Assembly: GCA_036555725.1 (NCBI GenBank)
Contig: DATBKU010000153.1
Span: forward strand, 62,001-126,000
Reading direction: 5' to 3'
Length of the DNA stretch: 64,000 bases
Origin: CALAED01 sp036555725
GTDB taxonomy: Bacteria; Actinomycetota; Actinomycetes; Streptosporangiales; Streptosporangiaceae
This document shows, one piece after another, positions 41,072 through 49,803 of the stretch (the stretch's first letter is position 1; every line of letters begins with the position of its first letter). The notes under the pieces were generated by a model. It saw nothing but the letters and a program-made list of their open reading frames with translations. It did not search any database and was not told the DNA's origin. The position numbers and the translations under genes were made by a program.

Positions 41072-41091
41072 CAATGCCACGGCATTGTCAA
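41072..41091. promoter_or_regulatory. inverted repeat CAATGCCACGGCATTG, PaaX operator candidate
   Basis: CAATGCC and GGCATTG (41072-41087) are separated by two bases; the second arm is part of CGGCATTGTCAA (41080-41091), repeated at 39349. It lies between the divergent ligase and paaX genes. Confidence 0.55.
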
Positions 41092-41136
41092 TCGGCTTCT
41101 TGGCTCGGTACGCATGGGTGTCGATATCGTGCGCTT

Positions 41137-41979
41137 GTGACCGACACCACGGATACCGCCGACGAACGCGGTCCTCGGCCGCGGTCGCTGATCGTCACGT
41201 TCTACGGGGCGTACGGCCGCGAGCGCGGGGGATGGGTATCGGTCGCCGACCTCATCCGGCTCATGGCCGAGCTCGACGTGGACGCCCCGGCGGTCCGCTC
41301 CTCGGTCTCCCGGCTGAAGCGCCGTGGCCTCCTCGAAGCGAAGCGCGTCGGGGGCACGGCCGGATACTCCCTGTCAGAGGAGGCGGGACGGATCCTGGCG
41401 GAGGGCGACCGGCGCATCTACGGCCGCCGGGTCGCGAACCTGACCGACGGCTGGGTGCTGGTGGTGTTCTCCGTCCCCGAGTCGCAGCGGCACAAGCGGC
41501 ACCTGCTGCGGTCGCGGCTGACCTGGCTGGGCTTCGGCACCGCGGCGCCCGGGGTGTGGATCGCGCCCATGCACCTGGCCGACGAGGCGCGCGGCGCGCT
41601 CGAACGGCTGGACGTCACCGACTACGTCGACCTCTTCCGCTCCCACCATCTCGCCTTCGCCGACCTGCGGCACGCGATCGCCCACTGGTGGGACCTGGCC
41701 GCCCTGCAGAAGATGTACGACGAGTTCCTGCGCGCGCACGAGCCGCTCCTCGCCCGCTGGAGCCGGCGCCGGTCGATGGACGGCGAGGAGGCCTTCGCCG
41801 ACTATCTGCGCACCGTCGACGCGTGGCGCCGCATGCCCTACCTCGACCCGGGGCTGCCGCTCGAGCTGATGCCCGACGACTGGTCCGGCCATCGTGCGGC
41901 GAACGTGTTCTTCGAACTGCACGCCCGGCTGCGTGAACCGGGCCTGAAGCACGTCATCGACGTCGTCAGCCGGGGATGA
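41137..41979 (+). CDS. PaaX-family transcriptional regulator
   Basis: 280 aa. An N-terminal winged helix (RSLIVTFYGAY, then APAVRSSVSRLKRRGLL), the central PaaX domain and a C-terminal helical domain (HWWDLAALQKMYDEF, then LPLELMPDDWSG) match PaaX repressors, which respond to aryl-CoA thioesters. It should control the flanking aryl-CoA genes through the operator candidates at 41072-41091 and 39349-39360. GTG 41137 is the best start. Its 3' end overlaps the ridA end by 14 bases on the opposite strand. Confidence 0.9.
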   Translation: MTDTTDTADERGPRPRSLIVTFYGAYGRERGGWVSVADLIRLMAELDVDAPAVRSSVSRLKRRGLLEAKRVGGTAGYSLSEEAGRILAEGDRRIYGRRVANLTDGWVLVVFSVPESQRHKRHLLRSRLTWLGFGTAAPGVWIAPMHLADEARGALERLDVTDYVDLFRSHHLAFADLRHAIAHWWDLAALQKMYDEFLRAHEPLLARWSRRRSMDGEEAFADYLRTVDAWRRMPYLDPGLPLELMPDDWSGHRAANVFFELHARLREPGLKHVIDVVSRG

Positions 41980-42391
41980 CGGCCGTACACACCAATTCGA
42001 CCAGCGCCGCGGGGTCGAACAGACCGCTTACCTCGAAGAACGCCATCGCCGGGTAGTGCTTGCCGAGATGGCGCCGGTAGATCTGCCCGAGCTCGCGCAG
42101 GCCGGCGCGGTAGCCGGCCGCGTCGGTGGTGTAGACGATCATGCTGACCAGATGCTCCGGTTCGCCGCCGACCGCCCGCACCGCCGTCACCAGGTTGGCC
42201 AGCGCGAGGTCGAACTGCTCACTCAGGGTCTCCCCGCCGATGGTGCCGTCGCGGCGCTGCGCGGTCTGCCCGCCGAGGTAGACCGTGCGGCCCGGCGCGG
42301 CCACGACGGCGTGCGAGAACCCGACCGCGGGAGCGAGCTCGAGCGGGTTGACCAACCGGTGCGCGCTCTGTGTCTCCCGCTCAGCGCTCAT
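41966..42391 (-). CDS. RidA-family enamine/imine deaminase
   Basis: 141 aa YjgF/YER057c/UK114-type protein, recognisable from VYLGGQTA and the C-terminal DPAALVELVCTAVIPG with its substrate-binding charged residues. RidA enzymes hydrolyse enamines and imines to ketones. In this operon it could deaminate the amino-oxo-cyclohexenyl-CoA made from 2-aminobenzoyl-CoA, which argues for aminobenzoate rather than salicylate; this is inference. Its ATG overlaps the hydratase stop (TGATG). Confidence 0.88.
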   Translation of the reverse strand: MSAERETQSAHRLVNPLELAPAVGFSHAVVAAPGRTVYLGGQTAQRRDGTIGGETLSEQFDLALANLVTAVRAVGGEPEHLVSMIVYTTDAAGYRAGLRELGQIYRRHLGKHYPAMAFFEVSGLFDPAALVELVCTAVIPG

Positions 42392-43218
42392 CAGCGGCCC
42401 TGCCAGTTCGGGGTGCGTTTGGCGTTGAACGCCGTGTGGAACTCGGCGTAGTCGGCGCTGTTCATCAGCAGCGCCTGGGTCATGGCGTCCAGCTCCAGCG
42501 CACCGGACAGGCTCATGTCGAGCTCGCGGGTCAGCAGCGCCTTGGTCTGCGCGTACGCCAGCGCGGGCCCCCCGGCCAGCCGGCGCGCCAGCGCCGAGGC
42601 GGCCTCGCCGAGCGCGTCGTCGTCGACCAGCGTGCTGACCAGCCCGTACCGGTCCGCCTCCGCGGCGTCGATGGTGTCGCCGAGCATGAGCAACTGGGTG
42701 GCGCGGCCGAGCCCGACCAGGCGGGGCAGCAGGTAGGCCGCCCCCATGTCGGCCCCGGACAGCCCGACCTTGGTGAACAGGAACGCGAAGCGCGCCGACC
42801 TGGCGACCAGCCGGAAGTCGGCGGCCAGCGCGAGGACGGAGCCGGCGCCGGCGGCGACGCCGTGGACGGCGGCGATGATCGGGATCGGGCACTCCCGCAT
42901 CGCCTTGATCACATCGCCGGTCATCCGCGTGAAGGCGATCAGGTCGTCGGGGGACATCCGCAGCGTCTCGCCGATGATCTCGTTGACGTCGCCGCCCGAG
43001 CAGAACGCCTTGCCCTCGCCGCGCAGCACCAGGGCCCGGGTATCGCCGCGCTGCGGCAGCTCGGCGAGCAGGTCGCGCAGGTCGGCGTACGCCTCGAAGG
43101 TGAGGGCGTTCAGCTTGTCCGGCCGGTTGAACGTGACGGTCGCGGTGGCGTCGTCGTGCTCCAGCCGGAAGTGCCGCCACTCGCCCGTGAACGGAACCGA
43201 CCCCCGAAAGGGACTCAT
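42391..43218 (-). CDS. enoyl-CoA hydratase/isomerase
   Basis: Crotonase-fold protein, 275 aa. The oxyanion-hole segments GEGKAFCSGGDVNEI and HGVAAGAGSVLALAADFR are clear, and SGADMGAAYLLPRLVG follows. It should hydrate or cleave a ring-derived unsaturated CoA thioester. ATG 43218 has GGAGG at nine bases and overlaps the SDR stop (ATGA). Middle gene of a three-gene coupled set with SDR and RidA. Confidence 0.9.
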   Translation of the reverse strand: MSPFRGSVPFTGEWRHFRLEHDDATATVTFNRPDKLNALTFEAYADLRDLLAELPQRGDTRALVLRGEGKAFCSGGDVNEIIGETLRMSPDDLIAFTRMTGDVIKAMRECPIPIIAAVHGVAAGAGSVLALAADFRLVARSARFAFLFTKVGLSGADMGAAYLLPRLVGLGRATQLLMLGDTIDAAEADRYGLVSTLVDDDALGEAASALARRLAGGPALAYAQTKALLTRELDMSLSGALELDAMTQALLMNSADYAEFHTAFNAKRTPNWQGR

Positions 43219-43973
43219 CCCGGTAGACCTCCTCCATCGAGCACCAGCGCCTGGCCGTTGACCGAGCCGGCGTCTTCGCTGGTGAGGTACTCGACGGCGG
43301 CGGCCACCTCCTCCGGCTCCAGCAGCCGCCCGAGCGGGGAGGCGTGCGCCAGCGCGGCCTCGGCGGCCGCGGCGTCCCGCCCGGTGCGCACGGTGATTCG
43401 CGCCACGGACTCGTCGGTCATCGGCGTACGGACGAAGGCCGGGCAGACGGCGTTGCTGGTCACGCCGGTGCCGGCGACCTCCGCGGCCACCACCCGCGTC
43501 AGCCCCAGCAGCGCGTGCTTGCTCGCGGTGTACGCGGCGGTGTACGGCGTGCCGGCCAGCGCCGCCGTGGAGGCGATGGACACGATGCGGCCCCACCCGA
43601 CCTCCCGCATGCCCGGCAGCGCGGCTCGGATCAGCAGGAAGGCACCGGTGGCGTTGACCCGCAGGTGCCGCTCCCACTCCTCCAGGCTGGTCCGCTGTAC
43701 CGGGTTGGTCGCGGCGATCCCGGCGTTGTTGACCAGGATCTCCACCGTTCCCAGGCGCTCGATGGTGCGCGTCACCTGCTCCTCATCGGTGACGTCGCAC
43801 GGCTGCCCGACGACGGCGAGCCCTTCGTCCTTGGCGCTGCGTTCCAGCGCGCCCAGGCTTTCCTCGTTCCGGCCGAGCGCCACGACCTGATGCCCCAGCC
43901 GCGCCAGCCGCAGACTGACCGCGCGTCCGATGCCGCCGGCCCCGCCGGTCACCACCGCCAGTCGGCTGTCCAC
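43215..43973 (-). CDS. SDR-family dehydrogenase, probably 3-hydroxyacyl-CoA type
   Basis: Classical short-chain dehydrogenase, 252 aa: cofactor motif TGGAGGIG, NNAG, catalytic Ser in SIAS and YTASK with the Tyr and Lys. The context suggests oxidation of a hydroxyacyl-CoA formed by the adjacent hydratase. I chose GTG 43973 (AGGA six bases upstream); GTG 43991 is possible. First gene of the SDR-hydratase-RidA operon. Confidence 0.87.
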   Translation of the reverse strand: MDSRLAVVTGGAGGIGRAVSLRLARLGHQVVALGRNEESLGALERSAKDEGLAVVGQPCDVTDEEQVTRTIERLGTVEILVNNAGIAATNPVQRTSLEEWERHLRVNATGAFLLIRAALPGMREVGWGRIVSIASTAALAGTPYTAAYTASKHALLGLTRVVAAEVAGTGVTSNAVCPAFVRTPMTDESVARITVRTGRDAAAAEAALAHASPLGRLLEPEEVAAAVEYLTSEDAGSVNGQALVLDGGGLPG

Positions 43974-44006
43974 GCGTTGTCCTCGGCGCACTGGCGCACG
44001 CGGCGG

Positions 44007-44327
44007 TCAGAGGTAGAGGCCGGTGCCATGTTCGGGGCGTTCGCTGGCGGTGGCGTGCAGGTCGCGTTCGCGCATGACGAGGTAGCTATGGCCCTGGATG
44101 TCGACCTCGTACTGGTCACCGGTGTGAAAGAGGACCCGGTCGCCGACCTTGACCGTGCGGACGTGCGGGCCCACCCCGCAGACCTCGCCCCAGACCAGGC
44201 GGTTGCTCTGCTCCACCGTCGACGGGATGACGATGCCGCCACTGCTGCGCCGCTCCTCCGGCTCCTTCTCGACCCGCACCATGACGCGGTCGTGCAGCAT
44301 CTGGACCTCGAATTTCGCCTCGGCCAC
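44007..44327 (-). CDS. GroES-like co-chaperonin
   Basis: 106 aa, beta-barrel of the Cpn10 family: LHDRVMVRVEKEPEERRSSGG opens the mobile loop region, then GEVCGVGP and VKVGDRVLFHTG. No groEL is nearby, and the C-terminal ~15 residues (SERPEHGTGLYL) extend beyond usual GroES, so it may be a specialised paralogue. GTG start at 44327. Lies 33 bases upstream of the SDR gene, same strand. Confidence 0.8.
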   Translation of the reverse strand: MAEAKFEVQMLHDRVMVRVEKEPEERRSSGGIVIPSTVEQSNRLVWGEVCGVGPHVRTVKVGDRVLFHTGDQYEVDIQGHSYLVMRERDLHATASERPEHGTGLYL

Positions 44328-44415
44328 GCTCGGAGTTTACTTGCTCTCCGGATGCCTCAAGGTCACGGCGCTGCGACAGTCGGATCGAGATCGCGTGCGG
44401 TTATGGCACCTGGGG

Positions 44416-47400
44416 TCACGGGACCGCCACAGCCCGGATGGAGACCGGGCCGCCGGTCGGGTCGAGTTCGTCCTCCTGGGAGACCCCGGCCGGCACGATG
44501 ACGTCCATGGCCTTGGGCACCGAGCCAGGGTCGAGCGCGCAGATCGGACTCGTTCCGCCGGGAGCGCAGACCCCGAACAGGAACGGCTGCGGGGTCGGGG
44601 CGAAGCCGCGGGCCTGGTCGGCGCTGAAGCCGTCCTGGCCGTGCAGCACGACCGCGAACCGCCAGCCGGCACCGGGGGTGCCGAAGGCCGACTTCGGCAG
44701 CGCGATGGTGATCGTCCGGGTGGTACCCGACGACCGTACGGCCGCGCCCGACTTGGCCGCGCCCGTGGCGTCCACCCAGACCGGGGCCGCGAAGCCCTGC
44801 ACCTCGATCCGCTGCGTCCACGCGTCGGCGTCGGCGATCCGGTAGTTGCGCTGCGGGAACGCCGGGTCGGTCGACGTCTCAGCGACCCCGGGCTGCTGGA
44901 CGTACACATCCAGCAGCTGGGCACCGATCGGCGAGCCGAACGTCGGGGTCAGGTCACGGACCGTCGCCTGCAGGTACGCCGTCGACGCGTCCGTGATCAC
45001 CCGGAACCGCTGCAGGTCGAAGGCGCCGTCGTGGAAGTCGGCCGAGGTCGGGTAGGCGTACGTGCCCGGCCCATGATCGTCGCCGTCGGGGTCGGTGACG
45101 TCGAGCACCGTCGTTCCGCCGGTCAGCTCGCCCACCACGGAACGCTGCGCGTAGGCCGTACGCGACCCGTCGGTCACCGCGACCGTCAGCACCACCGTGC
45201 CGAAGCTCACCGGGGCGTCGACCGCGAACGTGCCGTCCGCGCCGGCCCGGGCGGAGGTGACGACCGACGCCGTGCCCAGGTCGGTGTTGGTCGAGGCCAC
45301 CTCGACCCGGGCGCCGGGCGCGGTGGTGCCGCGCACCGTGACGGAGGTGCCGTCGACCGAGGCGCCGTTGTCGGGCGCGATCAGCGTCAGCGGCGCCGCC
45401 TGCGGCATCCCGTGGTCGACGTAGCGCCGCTTGACGACGCCGGGCTGCTCCGGCGGCGGTTCTTCCCCGACCAACCCGCCCCGCCGACCACCACGGCCAG
45501 CGCCGAGTGCCAGGGTCAGCCGTACGTACTGCGCCTGCGCCCAGGTCAGCGGCGACGCGGACCCGGCCGGCTCGCCGGGCGCGAACCCGATCGAGGCGGT
45601 CGCCGGGTCGGCGCCGAACGGCGCGGCGGCCAGCGCCGGGTTCTCCCAGGCCTGCTCGGGCACGAGCCCGGTGCCCGAGGTCTGCCTTCGCATCGCGGTG
45701 AGCAGCGCCCGCGCGGTCGACTTGTCACCGGTCTGCAGCTGCTGCTCGGCTCGCTCACCCGCCAGGACGGGCCACAGGTGACCGGAGCCGTTGTTGCCGG
45801 TGGGCCACGGCTTGCCGGTCGGCGAGCAGGACGTCGCGTCCGGCTCGTAGCAGTCGCCGTACCCGTCCTCCGTGCCGGTCGTGTCCGAGCCGTACCGGTA
45901 GAACCCCGGGCCGTTCGGCGTGTCGCGCCGGATCACGTTGTCGACGACGCCGAGCGACGCGGCCACGTCGGCGTCCCGGGCAGGCAGGATGCCCAGCCGG
46001 GTCAGCTCCAGGAACCCCGCGTCGACCACCCGCCGCTGGTCCTCGGTCGGCCCGCCGTTGCCCAGGTTGTACGACTCCGCGGCGTTGGGATCGCCGTTGC
46101 GGGACAGCCGGAGGAAGTAGCGCGGGGCGTACGGACCGGACGTCGTGACCGCCCAGCCCTTGATCGACCGGGCGAAATGGTCTGCGGTGGCGCGGTACAA
46201 CCGGGCCCGGGCGTCATCGCCATTGCGATGGGCGATCTCCGCCCCGGCCACCAGGCCCGCGATCTCGGCCGCGATCGTCGACGGCGAGTAGCCCGACTGC
46301 TCCTCCCACCGCTCGACGCCGAACGACGGCCCGTGCGCGACGAGGAAGTCGGCCGCGCGCCGTACGTTGTCCCAGAGCCCGCCGAGCCCGGACTGGTACG
46401 CCATCAGGATCGGGTAGGCAGTCTCGTCGAGCTGGTCGCCGCCCGAGTCGGGTGCGAGCTTGCCGTTGAGCAGCGAGTTGCGCGGCAGCCGCCCGTCCGG
46501 GAGCTGCTGGCGCTCCAGCAGGAACCGGGCCGTGGCGCGCGCCGTCGCCAGGTCGCCGTCGACGAGGAACCCCGTGAACGCTTCGTACAGGTCGCGCGAG
46601 AACACCTCGCGGTAGGACCCGAAGTAGACGGCCTGGCCGCCGGGCTTGTCGGCGGCGCTGATCGCCTGCCCCCACGGGCTGGCCAGGGAGGCCACGACGG
46701 CGCCCGGGAAGGTCTTGTCCTCACTGGCCTTGAGCACGTTGGCGGACAGGTAGTACGCGTCCCGGTCGCTGCCATGAGGTGCGGTGGCCAGGGACTTGTC
46801 ATAGCTGTGCCAGCCCCTGCCATAGTCGGCCAGCGTGGCGCCGAACGACCGGTGCGCCGCCGCGCCCGCCGTCGCCACCGCCTGCGATCGCGTCCGCCCG
46901 AACCCGAGCGCGAACGTGGCGTCCTGGCCGGAGAGGGACAGCCGCGCGGTCGCCACGACGTTGCCGTTCGGCGCGGAGTCGTACGAGGTCAGCCTGCGAT
47001 CGGTGTCGAGCATCGCCGCGCCGTCGCTGGCGGTCCCCGCGAAACCCACGGTCGCCGCCGGCAACGCGCGGTCAGCGGTCAGCGCGAGGTGCGTCGGCTG
47101 GGCGTAGTCGCGGTTGGCCGCGTTGGTCGTGGTGTTCTCGTCGTAGATGTCGGGAATGCCGCCCTGCACGGTTCCGGTGTCGGGGCCGCCGTTGACGTCG
47201 CCGCCTCCGCCGTTGCCGCCGACGCTCGCGTCGAGCCGCACGTACAGCTTGAGATCCTTACCGCCGAGCAGCCGGGTCCGCATCACCACGGCGTCGCGGG
47301 CGGGGTCGGTGATGTACGTCGTGACGAGCCGGTACCGCCCCGCCTTGCTGGACGTCGTGACGGTGCAGGCCATGCCGGTGTCGTCGGTGGCCACGCTGTA

Positions 47401-47706
47401 CGTCGTGTCCCGGCCCTGCAGCTCCGTGAACGTGCGCCCGTCCGTCACCACGAACCGCATCGACTCGACGTTGGTGGTGTCGATCGTCGGCTCGTACACG
47501 TCGGACAGCACGCCGCCGGCGACCGTGAACCACACCTTCGACGTCGTGTTCCGTGCCGTCCCGACGCAGTCCTTGCGGGCCAGGTCGAAATGCGAGACCG
47601 CGCCGGGGCCCGCGGGTGCCGGGGCCGCCGCGGCGGCGGAACCGGGGACGGCCAGCGCGGCGGCGAGCACCACGACGGAGGGTACGACTGCGAGCCTGCG
47701 ACGCAT
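44416..47706 (-). CDS. secreted GH15 glucodextranase/glucoamylase
   Basis: 1096 aa exo-acting alpha-glucan hydrolase. Signal peptide (MRRRLAV..., cleavage near AAAAAP), a glucodextranase N domain, the GH15 (alpha/alpha)6 barrel with VFSRDLYEAF and the catalytic-base region HLWPVLAGERAE, a bacterial-Ig-like domain B (TLIAPDNGASVDG) and a C-terminal DOMON-like domain. This matches Arthrobacter glucodextranase architecture (releasing glucose from dextran or starch). ATG 47706 has GGGAGG at five bases. No sortase signal; probably released. Confidence 0.88.
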   Translation of the reverse strand: MRRRLAVVPSVVVLAAALAVPGSAAAAAPAPAGPGAVSHFDLARKDCVGTARNTTSKVWFTVAGGVLSDVYEPTIDTTNVESMRFVVTDGRTFTELQGRDTTYSVATDDTGMACTVTTSSKAGRYRLVTTYITDPARDAVVMRTRLLGGKDLKLYVRLDASVGGNGGGGDVNGGPDTGTVQGGIPDIYDENTTTNAANRDYAQPTHLALTADRALPAATVGFAGTASDGAAMLDTDRRLTSYDSAPNGNVVATARLSLSGQDATFALGFGRTRSQAVATAGAAAHRSFGATLADYGRGWHSYDKSLATAPHGSDRDAYYLSANVLKASEDKTFPGAVVASLASPWGQAISAADKPGGQAVYFGSYREVFSRDLYEAFTGFLVDGDLATARATARFLLERQQLPDGRLPRNSLLNGKLAPDSGGDQLDETAYPILMAYQSGLGGLWDNVRRAADFLVAHGPSFGVERWEEQSGYSPSTIAAEIAGLVAGAEIAHRNGDDARARLYRATADHFARSIKGWAVTTSGPYAPRYFLRLSRNGDPNAAESYNLGNGGPTEDQRRVVDAGFLELTRLGILPARDADVAASLGVVDNVIRRDTPNGPGFYRYGSDTTGTEDGYGDCYEPDATSCSPTGKPWPTGNNGSGHLWPVLAGERAEQQLQTGDKSTARALLTAMRRQTSGTGLVPEQAWENPALAAAPFGADPATASIGFAPGEPAGSASPLTWAQAQYVRLTLALGAGRGGRRGGLVGEEPPPEQPGVVKRRYVDHGMPQAAPLTLIAPDNGASVDGTSVTVRGTTAPGARVEVASTNTDLGTASVVTSARAGADGTFAVDAPVSFGTVVLTVAVTDGSRTAYAQRSVVGELTGGTTVLDVTDPDGDDHGPGTYAYPTSADFHDGAFDLQRFRVITDASTAYLQATVRDLTPTFGSPIGAQLLDVYVQQPGVAETSTDPAFPQRNYRIADADAWTQRIEVQGFAAPVWVDATGAAKSGAAVRSSGTTRTITIALPKSAFGTPGAGWRFAVVLHGQDGFSADQARGFAPTPQPFLFGVCAPGGTSPICALDPGSVPKAMDVIVPAGVSQEDELDPTGGPVSIRAVAVP

Positions 47707-47818
47707 GGAGCCTCCCGATGCCGTCCGCGTCATGCCGTCCGCGGGATATCCAGCGAATCGGTGCGCCGATCGGGTGTCAACGTCCGAAACCGGCCCTCGA
47801 AGTATCAAGAAGCCTTGT

Positions 47819-47897
47819 TAAGGGCCGCCCAGGAGCCGATTATGGCCGGTCCGGGAAGCACCTCACGAGGCCCTGGTAAGGGCGGCCCAGGAATCGG
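47819..47897. repeat. short direct repeat at the 3' end of the epimerase gene
   Basis: TAAGGGCCGCCCAGGAGCCGA (47819-47839) and TAAGGGCGGCCCAGGAATCGG (47877-47897) lie 58 bases apart. The second is the end of the epimerase coding region, the first its imperfect copy beyond the stop, suggesting a local duplication. Confidence 0.5.
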
Positions 47898-48813
47898 CGA
47901 TGATCTGTCGTAGGTCGGAGCGGGCCGGCACCCAGCCGAGCTCGTCGCGGATGGCCGAGCTGTCGGCCATCAGCAGCGGCGGCTCGGGCTTGGGCGGGTT
48001 GCTCACCGTCGAGACGGGACGCCCGGTGACCTGCGTGACCATCGCCACCACGTCGCGTACGGACGTGCCCTTGCCACTGCCGACGTTGAACACGCGGTGC
48101 TCGCCCTCGAGGTCGGCCTCCAGCGCCAGGAGGTAGGCGTTGGCCAGGTCGTCGACGTGCACGTACTCCCGTACGGCCGTGCCGTCGCCGTTGATGGCCA
48201 GGTGCGGCAGCCGCCCGGCCGCGACCCCCAGCGCGCGCGGCACCAGCCGGGTCTCGTCGGGGTCGGGCCGGCCGTCGACGGAGCCCGCCACGTTGAACGT
48301 CCGCAGCACGACGGCACCGCCGGGGCGTGACCGCACGTAGTAGCGCAGCGCCTCCTCGGCGGCCAGCTTGGAGGCGCCGTACGGGCTGGTCGGCGCCGGC
48401 GGCTGGTCCTCGGTGATCGGCTGATGGTCCGGGGCGCCGTAGACGGCGGCGGTCGACCCGAGTACGACGCGGGCCGACTCCGGGATGGAGCGCAGCAGGT
48501 TCACCGTGCCGTGCACGTTGGTGGCGAAGAACGACAGCGGCTCGGAGAAGGAGTCTCTGACCCGTACCAGCGCGGCCAGGTGGCACACGCCCTCGATCGG
48601 GCCGTTGAGCTGGTTGCGGACGACCGTCGTCAGCGCCACCCGGAAGTTACCCGCGTCGAGCAGGTCGGCGACGACCGGCACGACCCCATCGGGCAGTTCG
48701 TGCGCCTGCGCCGACCGGCGCACCAGCCCGGCCACATTATGTCCGGCCTCGATCAACCGGCGCCCCACCGCGTACCCGACGTACCCGGCGGCGCCCGTCA
48801 CCAGGACCCGCAT
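47863..48813 (-). CDS. NAD-dependent epimerase/dehydratase (GalE-like extended SDR)
   Basis: 316 aa. NAD motif TGAAGYVG, catalytic Ser in GSTAAVYG and YGASK with Tyr and Lys, REYVHVDDLA sugar-nucleotide region. Probably interconverts a UDP-sugar such as UDP-glucose/galactose, but reductase activities occur in the family. ATG 48813 with GGAG upstream. Separate from the secreted GH15 gene by about 156 bases. Confidence 0.85.
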   Translation of the reverse strand: MRVLVTGAAGYVGYAVGRRLIEAGHNVAGLVRRSAQAHELPDGVVPVVADLLDAGNFRVALTTVVRNQLNGPIEGVCHLAALVRVRDSFSEPLSFFATNVHGTVNLLRSIPESARVVLGSTAAVYGAPDHQPITEDQPPAPTSPYGASKLAAEEALRYYVRSRPGGAVVLRTFNVAGSVDGRPDPDETRLVPRALGVAAGRLPHLAINGDGTAVREYVHVDDLANAYLLALEADLEGEHRVFNVGSGKGTSVRDVVAMVTQVTGRPVSTVSNPPKPEPPLLMADSSAIRDELGWVPARSDLRQIIADSWAALTRAS

Positions 48814-48894
48814 TGAGACCCCGCTCCTGGTCTCGCAGTTTCACTGAAGGGGTCTTCCATGGTGCCTGTACGCAGCCGCTCTGTCACCGGTCTG

Positions 48895-49656
48895 TCACCG
48901 GTAGCGGCGGCCGGTTCGGGCCGAGATCTTTCCGAGCAGATTACGGGGGACGAGCTTGACGGCACCGACGATCGTCTTGTATCGCGCGTCCGGCACGCTG
49001 ACCTCGAGGCCGCGGCGCAGGTCGCGGAGCGCGACGCCGACGACACCGTCCGCGTCCAGCCACATGAACTCGGGGATCCGCGACATGTCCATGTTGGCCC
49101 GGTCATGGAATTCGGTATGCACCAGGCCCGGGCACAGCGCCATCACGTGCACGCCGGCGCGGCCCGCGTCCTGGTTGGCGCTCTGGCTGAAGCTGACCAC
49201 CCATGCCTTGGACGCCCCGTACGTCCCGCGCGAGAGGAACGCCGCCACCGACGCCACGTTGATGATGCCACCGCGCCCTCGGTCGATCATGCCGGGCAGC
49301 GCCGCGTACGTCAGGCGCAGGACGGCCTCGCAGTGCACCTTCAGCATCGTGAGCTCGTCGGCGAGCGGAACGTCGAGGAAGCGGCCACGCTGGGCGAACC
49401 CGGCGTTGTTCACCAGGAGGTCGACGGGGTCGCCGGCGAGCCGCCGCTCGGCCGCCGCGATGCCGTCGTCGGTGGCCAGGTCGGCGGTCAGCACCTCGGC
49501 CTTGACTCCGTACGTCGACCGGTAATCCGCGGCCGCGGCCTCGAGCCGCTCGGTGGTGCGGGCCAGCAGCACGAGATCCATGCCGTCCGCCGCGAGCCGG
49601 CGGGCGAAGGCGGCGCCGATGCCGACGGTGGCGCCGGTGACCAGAGCAGTGGGCAT
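48895..49656 (-). CDS. SDR-family oxidoreductase
   Basis: 253 aa classical SDR of the DltE/YqjQ-like group: TGATVGIG, NNAG, NVASV and YGASK. Substrate unknown. Two starts are possible, ATG 49656 at the conserved MPTALVTG and an upstream ATG at 49689; neither has a clear ribosome site. Divergent from the molybdoenzyme gene. Confidence 0.82.
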   Translation of the reverse strand: MPTALVTGATVGIGAAFARRLAADGMDLVLLARTTERLEAAAADYRSTYGVKAEVLTADLATDDGIAAAERRLAGDPVDLLVNNAGFAQRGRFLDVPLADELTMLKVHCEAVLRLTYAALPGMIDRGRGGIINVASVAAFLSRGTYGASKAWVVSFSQSANQDAGRAGVHVMALCPGLVHTEFHDRANMDMSRIPEFMWLDADGVVGVALRDLRRGLEVSVPDARYKTIVGAVKLVPRNLLGKISARTGRRYR

Positions 49657-49677
49657 GAACAGGAGGCTATCGACATT

Positions 49678-49705
49678 CGCATAGCGCACACATGTTCACT
49701 ATGCG
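49678..49705. promoter_or_regulatory. inverted repeat CGCATAG-N14-CTATGCG
   Basis: Seven-base perfect arms in the divergent promoter region between the SDR and the FdhF/YdeP gene. Possible operator; could be chance. Confidence 0.35.
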
Positions 49706-49803
49706 GTCTTGCCGGGTCATGGTCGGCGTGCCACGGTATGGAGTATCCAGAAGACGTTGGTTGATCTTTGACGACATACCTGACCACCTTTAGGGAGGTC
49801 GCG

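Noticed and set aside
44149..47913. 1254-codon rightward frame over the GH15 gene
   Set aside because: Low-complexity Arg/Gly/Val composition typical of an antisense frame in high-GC DNA.
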